Positions 50,527 through 60,442 are shown, numbered from the stretch's first letter. The stretch is DNA of 64,000 nucleotides from Erysipelotrichaceae bacterium 66202529 (GCA_017161075.1 CP046174.1:496001-560000), one strand, 5' to 3'. The notes: generated by a model from the letters alone, not told the origin. Numbers and translations: made by a program.

Positions 50527-53349
50527 ATGAATCATGACTATATAGACATTAAAGGCGCAAGAGAAAACAACCTGAAAAACATCGACATCCGTATTCCAAG
50601 AGATAAATTTGTCATCATGACCGGGGTTTCCGGTTCCGGCAAAACCTCTCTGGCATTTGATACGGTCTATGCAGAGGGACAGCGGCGGTATGTGGAATCG
50701 CTGAGTGCTTATGCACGCCAGTTTCTTGGCAACAGCGAAAAGCCGGATGTGGATTCCATTGAGGGACTTTCCCCGTCGATTTCCATCGATCAGAAAACAA
50801 CCAGCAACAATCCCCGTTCCACTGTTGGAACAGTAACAGAGATATATGATTACTTACGACTTTTGTACGCGAGAATCGGTGTTCCTTACTGTCCGACGCA
50901 CAACGAGCCCATCACATCCCAGACAATTAAGCAGATGGTGGACCGCATCATGGAAATTGAGGATAAAACCCGTTTAACCATCCTGTCTCCGGCCGTTCAC
51001 GGGAAAAAGGGAACACACAAGGATTTGTTTGAACACCTTCGCAAGGAGGGCTATATCCGAGTCCGTGTAGATGGTGAGATGAAGCTTCTGGAAGATGTAG
51101 AGGCACTGGAAAAAAATAAAAAGCATAATATAGATGTTGTCGTGGATCGCATTGTCAAAGGAAATGACCGTTCTCGTCTGCATGATTCCCTGGAAACAGC
51201 CCTGAAGCTGAGTGATGGTCTGGCAGTTGTTACATATAATGAGGAGGAGATTCTGTTCTCCAGCAATTATTCCTGTAAATACTGCGGCTTTAATATACCG
51301 AAGCTGGAGCCGCGGCTGTTCTCCTTTAATGCCCCGTTTGGCGCATGTGATCATTGTAAGGGACTGGGAATTACACAAAAGGTGGATGTGGATTATCTGA
51401 TTCCGGATCGCAGTAAGTCAATTCGTCAGGGCGGTATCATTTACTATAAGAATATTGTAGGAACAGAAAATCTGGAATGGCAGCGGTTTAAGGCGTTGCT
51501 TGACTATTATAAAATTGATATCGACAAACCAATTAAGGAATTGAAAAAGAGTGAGCTGGATATTTTACTGTACGGCTCCAAGGATTTAATTTCTTACCGT
51601 CTGGCAAGCCGCAGCGGCAATGTCATGAAGAAAACGGAATTTATCGAGGGTGTTTGTACCCTGATTGAGCGCCGGTATATGGAAACAAGCTCCACGATGT
51701 CCAGAGAATGGTATGCAACCTTCCTGGCAGAAGCTCCATGTCCGGTCTGTGGTGGACGCCGTTTGAATGAGCAGGCATTGAGTGTGCGTGTTGGTGGCAT
51801 CAATATCTATGAATGGACAACCATGTCTGTCAAGCAGGCAATCGAATTTATGAAAACGCTGGAGCTGACACAGCAGCAGAAGGATATCGCCAAGCTAATT
51901 TTGAAGGAAATCAGTGATCGTTTGGGCTTCCTGAACAATGTCGGTCTGGGCTATCTGACGCTGGATCGTCTGGCAGGCTCCTTATCCGGTGGAGAAGCAC
52001 AGCGAATTCGTCTGGCTACCCAGATTGGCTCCCGTTTAAGCGGTGTGCTCTATGTACTGGATGAGCCGAGTATCGGTCTGCATCAGCGCGATAATGACCG
52101 CCTGATCGACACATTAAAAAATATGCGTGATCTGGGAAATTCTTTGATTGTCGTAGAGCATGATGAGGATACGATGCGCGCCAGCGATTACGTCATTGAT
52201 ATCGGGCCGGGGGCAGGCATCCATGGCGGACATGTTGTGGCGGCCGGTACACCAGAGGAGGTCATGGCGAATGAAAATTCTCTGACTGGCCAGTATCTGA
52301 GCGGTAAACGAAAAATTGAAATCCCTGCAAAGCGGCGCAAGGGGAATGGAAAGAAGCTGGAAATTGTTGGAGCCAGTGAAAATAATCTGAAAAACGTCAA
52401 TGTGAAAATACCTCTGGGAACCCTGACAGTGGTGACCGGCGTCAGCGGAAGCGGAAAATCCTCTCTTGTTAATGAGGTGCTGAGCAAGGGGGTTATGCAT
52501 GCGCTGGGAAGAACAAGAATCCGTCCAGGAAAGCATAAAAGAATCAAGGGAATCGAGCATATTGATAAGCTGATTGATATTTCCCAGGATCCGATCGGAA
52601 GGACGCCGCGAAGCAATCCGGCGACCTATACCGGCGTGTTTGACGATATCCGTGACCTGTATACACAGACACCGGAGGCAAAAATGCGCGGCTATGAAAA
52701 GGGACGCTTCTCTTTCAATGTGAAGGGCGGTCGCTGTGAAGCCTGTCAGGGAGATGGTATCCTGCGGATTTCCATGCATTTTTTACCGGATGTTTATGTG
52801 CCATGTGAGGAATGCGGTGGAAAGCGATACAATGAGGAAACCTTGCAGGTCACCTATAAAGGAAAGAATATTTATGATGTTCTGGAAATGAGTGTAGAGG
52901 AAGCGATTGACTTTTTCTCCAATATGCATAAAATTAAACATAAGCTGCAGACGCTGAAGGATGTCGGACTGGGCTACATTAAGCTGGGACAGAGTGCAAC
53001 CTCCTTATCCGGCGGTGAGGCACAGCGTGTCAAGCTGGCAAGCGAGCTGCAGAGAAAAGCTACCGGAAAAACGCTGTTTATCCTGGATGAGCCGACAACC
53101 GGTCTGCATACCCATGATGTGAAAAAGCTGCTGGAGGTATTGCAGCGAATCGTGGAAAACGGAGATACCGTTATCGTGATTGAGCATAATCTGGATGTTA
53201 TCAAAAGTGCGGATTATATCATTGATATCGGGCCGGAAGGCGGAGATGAGGGCGGAACGATCATTGCGAGCGGAACACCGGAACAAATCGTCAAGGTGGA
53301 AAACAGCTATACCGGTCAGTATCTGAAAAAGGTACTGGAGAAAGGATAA
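50527..53349 (+). CDS. uvrA: Excinuclease ABC subunit A
   Basis: This 940-residue damage-recognition ATPase of nucleotide excision repair has normal length. It has two ABC cassettes: Walker A GVSGSGKT at residues 33-40 and a second GVSGSGKSS near residue 639. The zinc-binding CxxC pairs (CKYCGF..CDHCKGLG, CEACQGDG..CEECGG) and two signature loops (SLSGGEAQRI/V) are present. GGAGGT lies seven bases before ATG 50527; the frame is open from 50491 but those starts lie on or before the ribosome site. uvrB is not in the window. hprK follows five bases after the stop. Confidence 0.97.
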   Translation: MNHDYIDIKGARENNLKNIDIRIPRDKFVIMTGVSGSGKTSLAFDTVYAEGQRRYVESLSAYARQFLGNSEKPDVDSIEGLSPSISIDQKTTSNNPRSTVGTVTEIYDYLRLLYARIGVPYCPTHNEPITSQTIKQMVDRIMEIEDKTRLTILSPAVHGKKGTHKDLFEHLRKEGYIRVRVDGEMKLLEDVEALEKNKKHNIDVVVDRIVKGNDRSRLHDSLETALKLSDGLAVVTYNEEEILFSSNYSCKYCGFNIPKLEPRLFSFNAPFGACDHCKGLGITQKVDVDYLIPDRSKSIRQGGIIYYKNIVGTENLEWQRFKALLDYYKIDIDKPIKELKKSELDILLYGSKDLISYRLASRSGNVMKKTEFIEGVCTLIERRYMETSSTMSREWYATFLAEAPCPVCGGRRLNEQALSVRVGGINIYEWTTMSVKQAIEFMKTLELTQQQKDIAKLILKEISDRLGFLNNVGLGYLTLDRLAGSLSGGEAQRIRLATQIGSRLSGVLYVLDEPSIGLHQRDNDRLIDTLKNMRDLGNSLIVVEHDEDTMRASDYVIDIGPGAGIHGGHVVAAGTPEEVMANENSLTGQYLSGKRKIEIPAKRRKGNGKKLEIVGASENNLKNVNVKIPLGTLTVVTGVSGSGKSSLVNEVLSKGVMHALGRTRIRPGKHKRIKGIEHIDKLIDISQDPIGRTPRSNPATYTGVFDDIRDLYTQTPEAKMRGYEKGRFSFNVKGGRCEACQGDGILRISMHFLPDVYVPCEECGGKRYNEETLQVTYKGKNIYDVLEMSVEEAIDFFSNMHKIKHKLQTLKDVGLGYIKLGQSATSLSGGEAQRVKLASELQRKATGKTLFILDEPTTGLHTHDVKKLLEVLQRIVENGDTVIVIEHNLDVIKSADYIIDIGPEGGDEGGTIIASGTPEQIVKVENSYTGQYLKKVLEKG

Positions 53350-53354
53350 AGCAT

Positions 53355-54299
53355 ATGGAAGAACAGAATACCGTTAAGGTCAGAACGCTCGTCGAGAATT
53401 TTGACTTTATACAGATAACCGGTAATGATGCTTCTTTGGAGCGTCCTATCGTCATAGCGGATACCAACCGCCCCGGTCTGGAGCTGGCCGGCTATTTTGA
53501 AAATTCCCAGCAAAAGCGTCTGGTAATCCTCGGTGATAAGGAAATCGCCTATATCTCGACCATGAGTGTCCAGAAGCAGCGCAAATCCTTTGATTTTATC
53601 ACAAATGACCAAACGCCGGCAATCATCATTACCAAGGGACATAAATGCCCGGATGTATTAAAGCGTTATGGAAAACGGAAAAACTTCCCCATCTTTTTAT
53701 CAAGCTCACCTACCTATCGTCTGATTGTCGATATCGTCGCATTTCTGGATGAGCAGCTGGCCACCAGTATGTGCATTCACGGCGGCTTGCTTTCTATATA
53801 TGGAAAAGGCGTGCTGATTCGCGGTGAGAGCGGTATGGGAAAGAGTGAGATCGCACTGGAGCTGATCAAACGCGGCCATCTTCTTGTCGCGGATGACCGT
53901 GTGGACTGTTATCGTATTCATAATAAAATCGTCGGTAAGGCACCGGAGCTGTTAAGGGAGATGCTGGAAATACGGGGAATCGGCGTGATTAACGTATCCC
54001 GTATGTTTGGTGTAAGCTCTGTATTGCCGAAAGCAGAAATCAACTTTCAGGTCAACCTGGAGCCGTGGAAAGCGGATCAGGACTATGACCGTGTTGGTAT
54101 TGAAGAAAAGAAGCATGAAAATATTCTGGGCATCGATATACCGAAAATCGTTGTACCGGTACGTGAAGGCCGTTCCATGGCAGTCATTATTGAATCTGCG
54201 GTGACAAATTATATGTTATCCGTTATGGGGATGGACAGTGCCAAGGAATTTGAGCAGCGTGTCCTGGACTATATTGAAAAGAACAAGAATGAACAATAG
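53355..54299 (+). CDS. hprK: HPr kinase/phosphorylase
   Basis: This 314-residue bifunctional sensor kinase phosphorylates HPr on Ser46 and reverses the reaction with phosphate, releasing pyrophosphate. The P-loop GESGMGKSE begins at residue 157. The catalytic His lies in MCIHGG near residue 139, and the C-terminal signature EIRGIGVINV is present. It is co-transcribed with uvrA and lgt-ppaX. Its substrate HPr is encoded at 5195. The nearby PpaX domain would remove the pyrophosphate it makes. Confidence 0.96.
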   Translation: MEEQNTVKVRTLVENFDFIQITGNDASLERPIVIADTNRPGLELAGYFENSQQKRLVILGDKEIAYISTMSVQKQRKSFDFITNDQTPAIIITKGHKCPDVLKRYGKRKNFPIFLSSSPTYRLIVDIVAFLDEQLATSMCIHGGLLSIYGKGVLIRGESGMGKSEIALELIKRGHLLVADDRVDCYRIHNKIVGKAPELLREMLEIRGIGVINVSRMFGVSSVLPKAEINFQVNLEPWKADQDYDRVGIEEKKHENILGIDIPKIVVPVREGRSMAVIIESAVTNYMLSVMGMDSAKEFEQRVLDYIEKNKNEQ

Positions 54300-54308
54300 G
54301 AGGCCTTT

Positions 54309-55781
54309 ATGAACTTTTTTCCCGATTTTAAAACTGTTTTAACGATTGGCTCCCTGCAGGTCACATGGTATGCCGTGCTGATTCTGTCGGGTGCCTTTCT
54401 GGCATATTTTCTGTCCCTTCGTCAATTCAAAAAATGGGGCTATAAGGAAGAGGTATTTGAAAATTTCTTTCTAATGATGCTGCCGATTGCCATCATCGGT
54501 GCTCGTCTGTATTATGTTGCCTTTGAATGGAATACTTTGTATGCGGCAGACCCGATCCGTATCTTCTATATATGGGAGGGCGGTCTGGCAATTCATGGCG
54601 GTGTGATTGCAGGAACGATTTTCGGATGGTTTTATTTCCATCATTATCAGTATAACGGTTTACGGCTTTTGGATGTGATATTTCCAAATATGATGCTTGC
54701 CCAAGCAATCGGCCGCTGGGGGAATTTTATGAATCAGGAAGCCTATGGCGGTGTAGTAAATGCCAGCTTCTATGATCATTTTCCATCCTTTATCCGTGAT
54801 CATATGTATATCGATGGTGCGTTCCGTCAGCCTACCTTTTTATATGAAAGTGTCGGTAACCTGATCGGCTTCTTTCTGATTACGGTTGTCTATAAGAAAT
54901 ACGGCAGAAAAAAGCGCGGAGATTTGGCTTTTGCCTATCTGGCTTGGTATGGTATGATCCGTTTCTTTATCGAAGGAATGCGTACGGATTCGCTCATGCT
55001 GGGCGGTTTACGTATTGCACAGCTGGTATCCCTGCTGGGTGTTTTGATCGGTATCCTTGGCATTCTCGGCGTGTGGGACAGGCTGTTTAAAAATATCTAT
55101 CCGTTTAAAAAGCATAAACCGGCGGTTATTTTTGATTTGGACGGTACACTGGTGGATACAAAGGAGCTGATTTACAAATCCTTTGAGCATACCTTTGCAC
55201 AATATAAGCCAGGCTATGTATTAAGCGAGGAGGAAAAGCAGTCCTTTCTCGGGCCAACGCTGAAGCAGTCCTTCTCCCGCTATTTCGATGCATCCCAGGT
55301 GGATGAGGTCATCGCCTGTTACCGTGAATACAACCACACCCATCATGATGAATTTGTTAAGCCGATCCCCCATGTTGCGGAAACATTGGAGTATTTAAAG
55401 GCTGAGGGGTATCCGCTTGCTGTCATGTCCAATAAGCTGCAGGATATCGTCCGCATGGGTCTGAAGCAGTATCAGCTGGAACAGTATTTTGAGGTAATTC
55501 TCGGCGGTGAGGATGTACAGCGTCCAAAGCCGGATCCGATTGGTATTCTGACAGCCTGTGAGCAGCTGCATGTTCCCCATGATGATGTGATTTATGTAGG
55601 GGATGCGCCTACGGATATTGAGGCATGTAAGAATATGGGAGCCTTTTCGGTAGCTTTTGTTTATGAAGACAGTAGAGCACAAGAGATGCGTTTACAGAAG
55701 CCTTGTGCTATCATTAAGGACATGAACGAACTGATTACGATCATAAAGGAGGATCACGAATGGAGCGACGTTACGATTTAA
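54309..55781 (+). CDS. Lgt-PpaX fusion: prolipoprotein diacylglyceryl transferase joined to a HAD phosphatase
   Basis: This 490-residue protein has two complete domains. Residues 1-260 are Lgt, a polytopic membrane enzyme that transfers diacylglycerol to lipoprotein cysteines (signature AQAIGRWGNFMNQEAYGG). After a short basic linker (YPFKKHKP), residues 272-490 are a HAD hydrolase (FDLDGTLVD, SNK, and GDAPTD motifs) like PpaX, the pyrophosphatase that supports HprK. In Bacillus hprK, lgt and ppaX are separate neighbouring genes in this order; here the last two are one frame. The junction sequence shows no stop or frameshift. Confidence 0.9.
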   Translation: MNFFPDFKTVLTIGSLQVTWYAVLILSGAFLAYFLSLRQFKKWGYKEEVFENFFLMMLPIAIIGARLYYVAFEWNTLYAADPIRIFYIWEGGLAIHGGVIAGTIFGWFYFHHYQYNGLRLLDVIFPNMMLAQAIGRWGNFMNQEAYGGVVNASFYDHFPSFIRDHMYIDGAFRQPTFLYESVGNLIGFFLITVVYKKYGRKKRGDLAFAYLAWYGMIRFFIEGMRTDSLMLGGLRIAQLVSLLGVLIGILGILGVWDRLFKNIYPFKKHKPAVIFDLDGTLVDTKELIYKSFEHTFAQYKPGYVLSEEEKQSFLGPTLKQSFSRYFDASQVDEVIACYREYNHTHHDEFVKPIPHVAETLEYLKAEGYPLAVMSNKLQDIVRMGLKQYQLEQYFEVILGGEDVQRPKPDPIGILTACEQLHVPHDDVIYVGDAPTDIEACKNMGAFSVAFVYEDSRAQEMRLQKPCAIIKDMNELITIIKEDHEWSDVTI

Positions 55782-56680
55782 TTATCATCGGTGCCGGACC
55801 TGCCGGCATGAGTGCAGCAATCTATGGAAGCAGAGCCGGGCTGAAAACGGCAATGCTGGAAATGGGTGCGCCTGGCGGTAAGCTGATCAAGACTGCAGAA
55901 ATCAGTAATTGGCCGGGAATCATTGAAACAAATGGTGCCAAGCTTGCAAGTGATATGTTTGAGCACTCCACATCCTTTGGGGCGGAATATCTGTATGGCA
56001 ATGTTATCCGTGTAGAGGATGGAGAATATAAAAAAATCATCTGTGAGGATGGTACGGAATATGAAGCAAGGGCGATTATTGTGGCTACTGGTACACAGGA
56101 ACGTATGATGAATATCCCGGGCGAACTGGAAAATGTCGGACGCGGAGTATCTTATTGTGCGGTATGTGACGGCGCTTTCTTCCGCGACCAGGAGGTTGTG
56201 GTTATCGGCGGAGGTAACTCTGCACTGGAGGAAGCAAATTATCTGACACAGTTTGCCAGCAAGGTGAATATCATAATACGACGGGATGTATTCCGTGCCG
56301 ACAGCATCGTACAAAATGCCATCAAGGACAATCCAAAAATCACAGTAGTGACAAAGCATGTCCCTGTACGCGTCGTGGATGACGGTATGCGGGTAACCGG
56401 TCTAGTCGTACGCAATGTGGATACGGATGTGGAAACAGAAATCAAAACACACGGTATTTTTCCGTACATCGGTCTGGATCCGGCTACCTCTTTTCTGGAA
56501 GGGCTTGGTATTCTGGATGAGCGCGGTTATATGGTTGTTGATGAGAACTGTGAAACAAAGGCAAAGGGCATCTATGGTGCCGGTGATGTGATTGCGAAGA
56601 AGCTGCGTCAGGTTGTTACGGCAACCAATGACGGAGCGATAGCGGCACAGCATGCATTCCATGAGATAAAGGGGATCTGA
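55760..56680 (+). CDS. trxB: Thioredoxin reductase
   Basis: This 306-residue flavoprotein has FAD-binding GAGPAGMSAAIYG at the start, NAD(P)-binding GGGNSALEEA in the middle, and the redox pair Cys133/Cys136 in YCAVCDGAFF. The FAD-binding C-terminal motif GIYGAGDV is present. It passes electrons from NAD(P)H to thioredoxin or a similar partner. The start overlaps lgt-ppaX by 22 bases, with AAGGAGG before the ATG. A rubredoxin gene follows immediately. Confidence 0.95.
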   Translation: MERRYDLIIIGAGPAGMSAAIYGSRAGLKTAMLEMGAPGGKLIKTAEISNWPGIIETNGAKLASDMFEHSTSFGAEYLYGNVIRVEDGEYKKIICEDGTEYEARAIIVATGTQERMMNIPGELENVGRGVSYCAVCDGAFFRDQEVVVIGGGNSALEEANYLTQFASKVNIIIRRDVFRADSIVQNAIKDNPKITVVTKHVPVRVVDDGMRVTGLVVRNVDTDVETEIKTHGIFPYIGLDPATSFLEGLGILDERGYMVVDENCETKAKGIYGAGDVIAKKLRQVVTATNDGAIAAQHAFHEIKGI

Positions 56681-56686
56681 TGAAGA

Positions 56687-56845
56687 ATGGCAAAATACGT
56701 TTGCGATATTTGTAACTGGGAATATGATGAGGAAGTCGGGATACCGGATAAAGGTATTGCTCCGGGAACTAAATGGGAAGAACTGGCAGAGGATTTCAAG
56801 TGTCCTCTATGCGGGGCACCAAAGGATATGTTTACACAGTTATAA
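56687..56845 (+). CDS. Rubredoxin
   Basis: This 52-residue iron protein has the two CxxC knuckles of rubredoxin: YVCDICNWEYD near the start and FKCPLCGAPKD near the end, with the usual central P-D-K-G-I-A-P-G-T loop. It carries single electrons, typically to oxygen- or peroxide-reducing enzymes in anaerobes. It begins seven bases after trxB and has only a weak ribosome site (the GGGG in the trxB end is rather distant), so it may be translated by coupling. It is easily missed because of its size. Confidence 0.95.
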   Translation: MAKYVCDICNWEYDEEVGIPDKGIAPGTKWEELAEDFKCPLCGAPKDMFTQL

Positions 56846-56859
56846 AGGAATGCGTATAA

Positions 56860-56910
56860 AAAAGCAGGATTCTGAAAGGCGATTTGTCCTTATAGAATCC
56901 TGCTTTTCTT
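56860..56910. terminator. Bidirectional terminator between rubredoxin and the LacI gene
   Basis: AAAAGCAGGATTCT (56860-56873) pairs perfectly with AGAATCCTGCTTTT (56894-56907). T runs occur on both strands, so it can stop both convergent transcripts. Confidence 0.85.
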
Positions 56911-56976
56911 TTATGATACATTCAAATAAAAGTTTATAAAGTAAGCCGATGTAAGCAGTGAATAGTTCTGACTCTT

Positions 56977-57984
56977 TTATAAAATTTGTACGCTGTCCTT
57001 TTCAATCAGCTGCGGCTTTAAACAGATATCCTGCTTTGGATGCTCTGGTTCATTGATTTGTGCCAGCAGTTCATCACAGGCAGTTTTTGCCAGCAGTGCA
57101 ACATCCTGATCCACACTGGTGATTTCTGTTCCTAATGTAAACCTGTTTAAGGTATTATCATAGCTTATGATGGATATGTCCTGTGGGATGCGTATAGAAT
57201 GCTCCTGGAAATAGCGCATGACACCAAGCGTCATCATATCATTACAAATAAAAGCTGCAGTGACATCCATTTTCATCAGCTTTTCGGCACAGGCATAGCC
57301 TCCCTGAAACCGATAGTTTCCATCGAGAATATAATCCTCACGAACCTCAAGCTGAAACTGCTGCATAGCTTTGCGATAGCCTGCAACACGGCTCGCTCCA
57401 GTTTTGCTCGTTGAGGAAATTCCGATGCATGCAATTTTTTTGTGGCCGCTTTCAACAAGCTTTTGTATGGCCATATAAGCACCTGTTTCGTTATCAAAAT
57501 AAACCTTACTGCAATGCAGGTCGGGATACTGACGGTCAATCATCACATAGGGAATGGAAAGGGAGGAAAGCTTTTGTCGTATTCTATCATCCTGAAAGGA
57601 CTCATTACTTACGGTAATTCCCAGCCCATCGACTCCTCTGGATACGAGAAGATCAATCAGCATACTGTCATCCTCCACATGATCGTTAGAATTTACGATC
57701 ATCAGTGCATATCCCAGCTCCCGTAAATACTCCTCCATCCGCTTGCATAATGCAGAGAAGAACAGGTTTTCAATATCCGGGATGATGAGGCCCAGGATAT
57801 TGGATTTTCTGGTGACCAGACTTCTCGCGGTCTGATTGACCTTATAATTATACTGCTTCGCAATAGTGCAGATGGTTTCCCGTGTTGCCTGTGATACACG
57901 GCAGGGACGATTATTCAGTACCAGGGATACGGTGCTGGCACTGACTCCCGCTTTCTTTGCGATGTCCTTAATGGTCACTTTCAT
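56977..57984 (-). CDS. LacI-family transcriptional regulator of the nucleoside/ribose operon
   Basis: This 335-residue regulator has an N-terminal helix-turn-helix (VTIKDIAKKAGVSASTVSLVLN) and a periplasmic-binding-like effector domain. It is the last gene of a leftward cluster that includes nucleoside hydrolase and ribokinase, and two LacI-type operators flank the promoter of that cluster. Ribose or a nucleoside is therefore the likely effector. AGGAGGAAC lies before the ATG. A hairpin (58012-58043) separates it from the permease gene. Confidence 0.9.
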   Translation of the reverse strand: MKVTIKDIAKKAGVSASTVSLVLNNRPCRVSQATRETICTIAKQYNYKVNQTARSLVTRKSNILGLIIPDIENLFFSALCKRMEEYLRELGYALMIVNSNDHVEDDSMLIDLLVSRGVDGLGITVSNESFQDDRIRQKLSSLSIPYVMIDRQYPDLHCSKVYFDNETGAYMAIQKLVESGHKKIACIGISSTSKTGASRVAGYRKAMQQFQLEVREDYILDGNYRFQGGYACAEKLMKMDVTAAFICNDMMTLGVMRYFQEHSIRIPQDISIISYDNTLNRFTLGTEITSVDQDVALLAKTACDELLAQINEPEHPKQDICLKPQLIEKDSVQIL

Positions 57985-58011
57985 AAGTTCCTCCTGCTTT
58001 GTAATTTTTAA

Positions 58012-58043
58012 AAAGGTAATTACCCTTCCTGATAATTACCTTT
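58012..58043 (-). terminator. Hairpin between permease and regulator genes
   Basis: AAAGGTAATTA (58012-58022) pairs with TAATTACCTTT (58033-58043). On the minus strand the stem is followed by a short T run. GGTAATTACC (58015-58024) is itself a perfect palindrome, so an operator role is the alternative. Confidence 0.55.
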
Positions 58044-58078
58044 ATTTTATCATAATCCTGCAGGGATTGCTGATGATT

Positions 58079-59494
58079 TTACAGGAACATCATCATAGAT
58101 AAGACAAACATGGTAATGACTCCGGCAATCATTGGGACGGAAGTACGCTTTACAATATCAAGCGGATTGGCTTTGATGGTACCTGCAACAATAACGACCA
58201 CAGCAGCAACCGGAGATACTGCGCGCATCAGGTTTCCACATAGTCCCATAGGGATAGAAACAGCAATCGCTGAGATACCGGCAGCCTCAGCCAGTGGTAC
58301 CATTAACGGAACCATAGCATAGAACAATGCAGTTCCACTTCCGCTCAGTAATACGATCAAGATGGTCAGACCCATTAAAATCAGCGGCAGTACAAAGCCC
58401 ATTCCAGATCCCTGAACACCCAGCATAGCTGTCTGCAATGCATTGATTAAGCCGATGGAGTTTAGACCGAGAACAAAGACACTTGCAGCAACCAAAAGCG
58501 CAACGATTGGCATGGAATTTCCCATTCCCTTAAAGAAATCCTCAGTTTGCTTCAATACCTTGCCGGTATCTCTTGTACGGATTATTTCACATACGATGGC
58601 GATCAGGAAAGAAAGCAGAGAAGCGACCTCAACGCTGATATCCACATTACTTCCAGTAACACTGCGGATGATATAAACCACAATCAGCAGCAGAATCGGG
58701 AAGATTGGAAGAAGCGTATATACGAAACGATACAAGCCGCCCTCCGGTATTGCCTTTCCTTGTTCGATCTCTACCGTATCTGCAATCGCAGTGGTATTTT
58801 TCTTATCCATGAATTTCTGCCAGAAGAAATGTACAACAGCCATGACTATCAAAGTAGGTACGGAAATCATTGCGTGATATTGAATGACATAATCTGTTAC
58901 ACTCATACCTGCAAATGCCGGATATTTTGCCAGCTCTGTTGCTACAGCTACATTGTCACCGCCAAGAGGAGTCGGCATAACAGTGGCAGTTGTTGCAATG
59001 ACTGCAGCAGCAGTCAGGGGAGACATACCGGCCTGACGCAGTACCGGATACAGTGTTGCTAACAGGATAATTGCCAGATTGGATGCACTTGGAATAACCA
59101 GTGACAATACATTACCGATAAGAAATACAAGCGGTACCAGAATGTAAACTGATTTGATTTTCTTAATCGGCTTTGTCAGGGTGTGAACAGTAACCTCGTT
59201 AGCTCCGATACTGGTCATATACGCAGAATAGCCTCCCAGAATCAGAATGATAAAGCCGGCTGCAGGCAAGGTGCTCTTGAACTGATCAATTACAGCCTTT
59301 AACGGATCCAGAACGGTAAGCCCGGTTGATTCAAATTCCTTAATAGCAATTGGATTTCCCATGGCGATTGCGATATACATTAAGACAAGGCCCATGGCAA
59401 ACAGTGTGATTTTTATATCCATTTTTTTAATCAGCATAATGACAACGATAATAACTGCAATCAGTGCCGATCCATACATGATGATATCATTCAT
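58079..59494 (-). CDS. DcuC/anaerobic carrier-like permease, probable nucleoside or ribose transporter
   Basis: This 471-residue membrane protein has about 12 helices and belongs to the ion transporter group annotated as C4-dicarboxylate DcuC-like carriers (conserved PSASNLAIILLATLYPVL and PTPLGGDNVAVATELA re-entrant motifs). Its operon encodes nucleoside hydrolase and ribokinase, with no dicarboxylate gene nearby. I infer that it carries a nucleoside or ribose rather than a dicarboxylate. AAAGGAGAG precedes the ATG. Confidence 0.75.
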   Translation of the reverse strand: MNDIIMYGSALIAVIIVVIMLIKKMDIKITLFAMGLVLMYIAIAMGNPIAIKEFESTGLTVLDPLKAVIDQFKSTLPAAGFIILILGGYSAYMTSIGANEVTVHTLTKPIKKIKSVYILVPLVFLIGNVLSLVIPSASNLAIILLATLYPVLRQAGMSPLTAAAVIATTATVMPTPLGGDNVAVATELAKYPAFAGMSVTDYVIQYHAMISVPTLIVMAVVHFFWQKFMDKKNTTAIADTVEIEQGKAIPEGGLYRFVYTLLPIFPILLLIVVYIIRSVTGSNVDISVEVASLLSFLIAIVCEIIRTRDTGKVLKQTEDFFKGMGNSMPIVALLVAASVFVLGLNSIGLINALQTAMLGVQGSGMGFVLPLILMGLTILIVLLSGSGTALFYAMVPLMVPLAEAAGISAIAVSIPMGLCGNLMRAVSPVAAVVVIVAGTIKANPLDIVKRTSVPMIAGVITMFVLSMMMFL

Positions 59495-59520
59495 ATGAGT
59501 TCTCTCCTTTTTTTCTCATT

Positions 59521-60441
59521 CTATCTGCATTTCGCAATGGCTTCTTTAAACCAGGTACGGAATGCATTCCCGTCGATATCCAGACATACAGTGGCATTCG
59601 GCGCTTTCCCTAAATAGCCTTTTAAATCCACCAGTGTACAGCCGGCTGTCATGGTACCGTACAACTCGACATCCAGATACGTCTCTACCGCTTCAAACAG
59701 CTCCGGCTTCAGCAGGTAAGCAATCGCTGTTGCATCGTACATCTTCAATCCGGTATGAAAGCTCCCTCCGCGGTATTTCTTGAACAGGCAGTAGGCCATT
59801 CCCCCGGTTTTGTTCATCGTGCGGATTTCTTCGCTGTCCTGAGGCAGAACGAGTGCCTTTAAACCAACATCCAGTCCGACCATTGTCAGCTTAACTCCAC
59901 TGTGAAATACCATGTGTGCAGCTTCCGGGTCCAAGGCGATATTAAATTCCGCCATAACACCCTTATTTCCACGACTGGCACTGCCACCCATCAATACAAT
60001 TTCCTGGATATTTTCTTTTACCTCAGGATATGTTTTTAAGAGCAGGGCGATGTTGGTCAGCGGTGCAATCGGAACCAGCGTAACCGGTTCTGTACTGCTC
60101 ATGATGGCACTGCGCATGGCGTCTACCGCATTTTCCTTGAGTGGCTGCTGTATAGGCTCTTCAAAATCAAAGCCCTCCATACCGCTTTTTCCATGTACGC
60201 TTGCGGCATCCTCATATTCGCGAATAAGGGGACGATCTGCACCCATTGCGACAGGAACATCCTCGCGTTCAAAGTATTTCAATAGCCGCAATGCATTGTA
60301 GGTAACCTTGTCCAGGCCTACATTTCCTGCGACGGTTGTTATCAGCCGGACATCCAGCTCCTCTGAAAATAATGCGATGGCAATGGCCAGTGCGTCATCG
60401 ATACCCGGATCGGTATCAATGATAATCGGACGTTTGTTCAT
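59521..60441 (-). CDS. Ribonucleoside hydrolase
   Basis: This 306-residue inosine-uridine-preferring type nucleoside hydrolase splits nucleosides into base and ribose. The calcium-binding motif DTDPGIDD is at residues 9-16, with GNVGLDKVTYNALRL following. The conserved LMGGSA stretch is near residue 150. AAGGAGG precedes the ATG, one base after the ribokinase stop. The ribose released would be phosphorylated by that ribokinase. Confidence 0.93.
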   Translation of the reverse strand: MNKRPIIIDTDPGIDDALAIAIALFSEELDVRLITTVAGNVGLDKVTYNALRLLKYFEREDVPVAMGADRPLIREYEDAASVHGKSGMEGFDFEEPIQQPLKENAVDAMRSAIMSSTEPVTLVPIAPLTNIALLLKTYPEVKENIQEIVLMGGSASRGNKGVMAEFNIALDPEAAHMVFHSGVKLTMVGLDVGLKALVLPQDSEEIRTMNKTGGMAYCLFKKYRGGSFHTGLKMYDATAIAYLLKPELFEAVETYLDVELYGTMTAGCTLVDLKGYLGKAPNATVCLDIDGNAFRTWFKEAIAKCR

Positions 60442-60442
60442 T

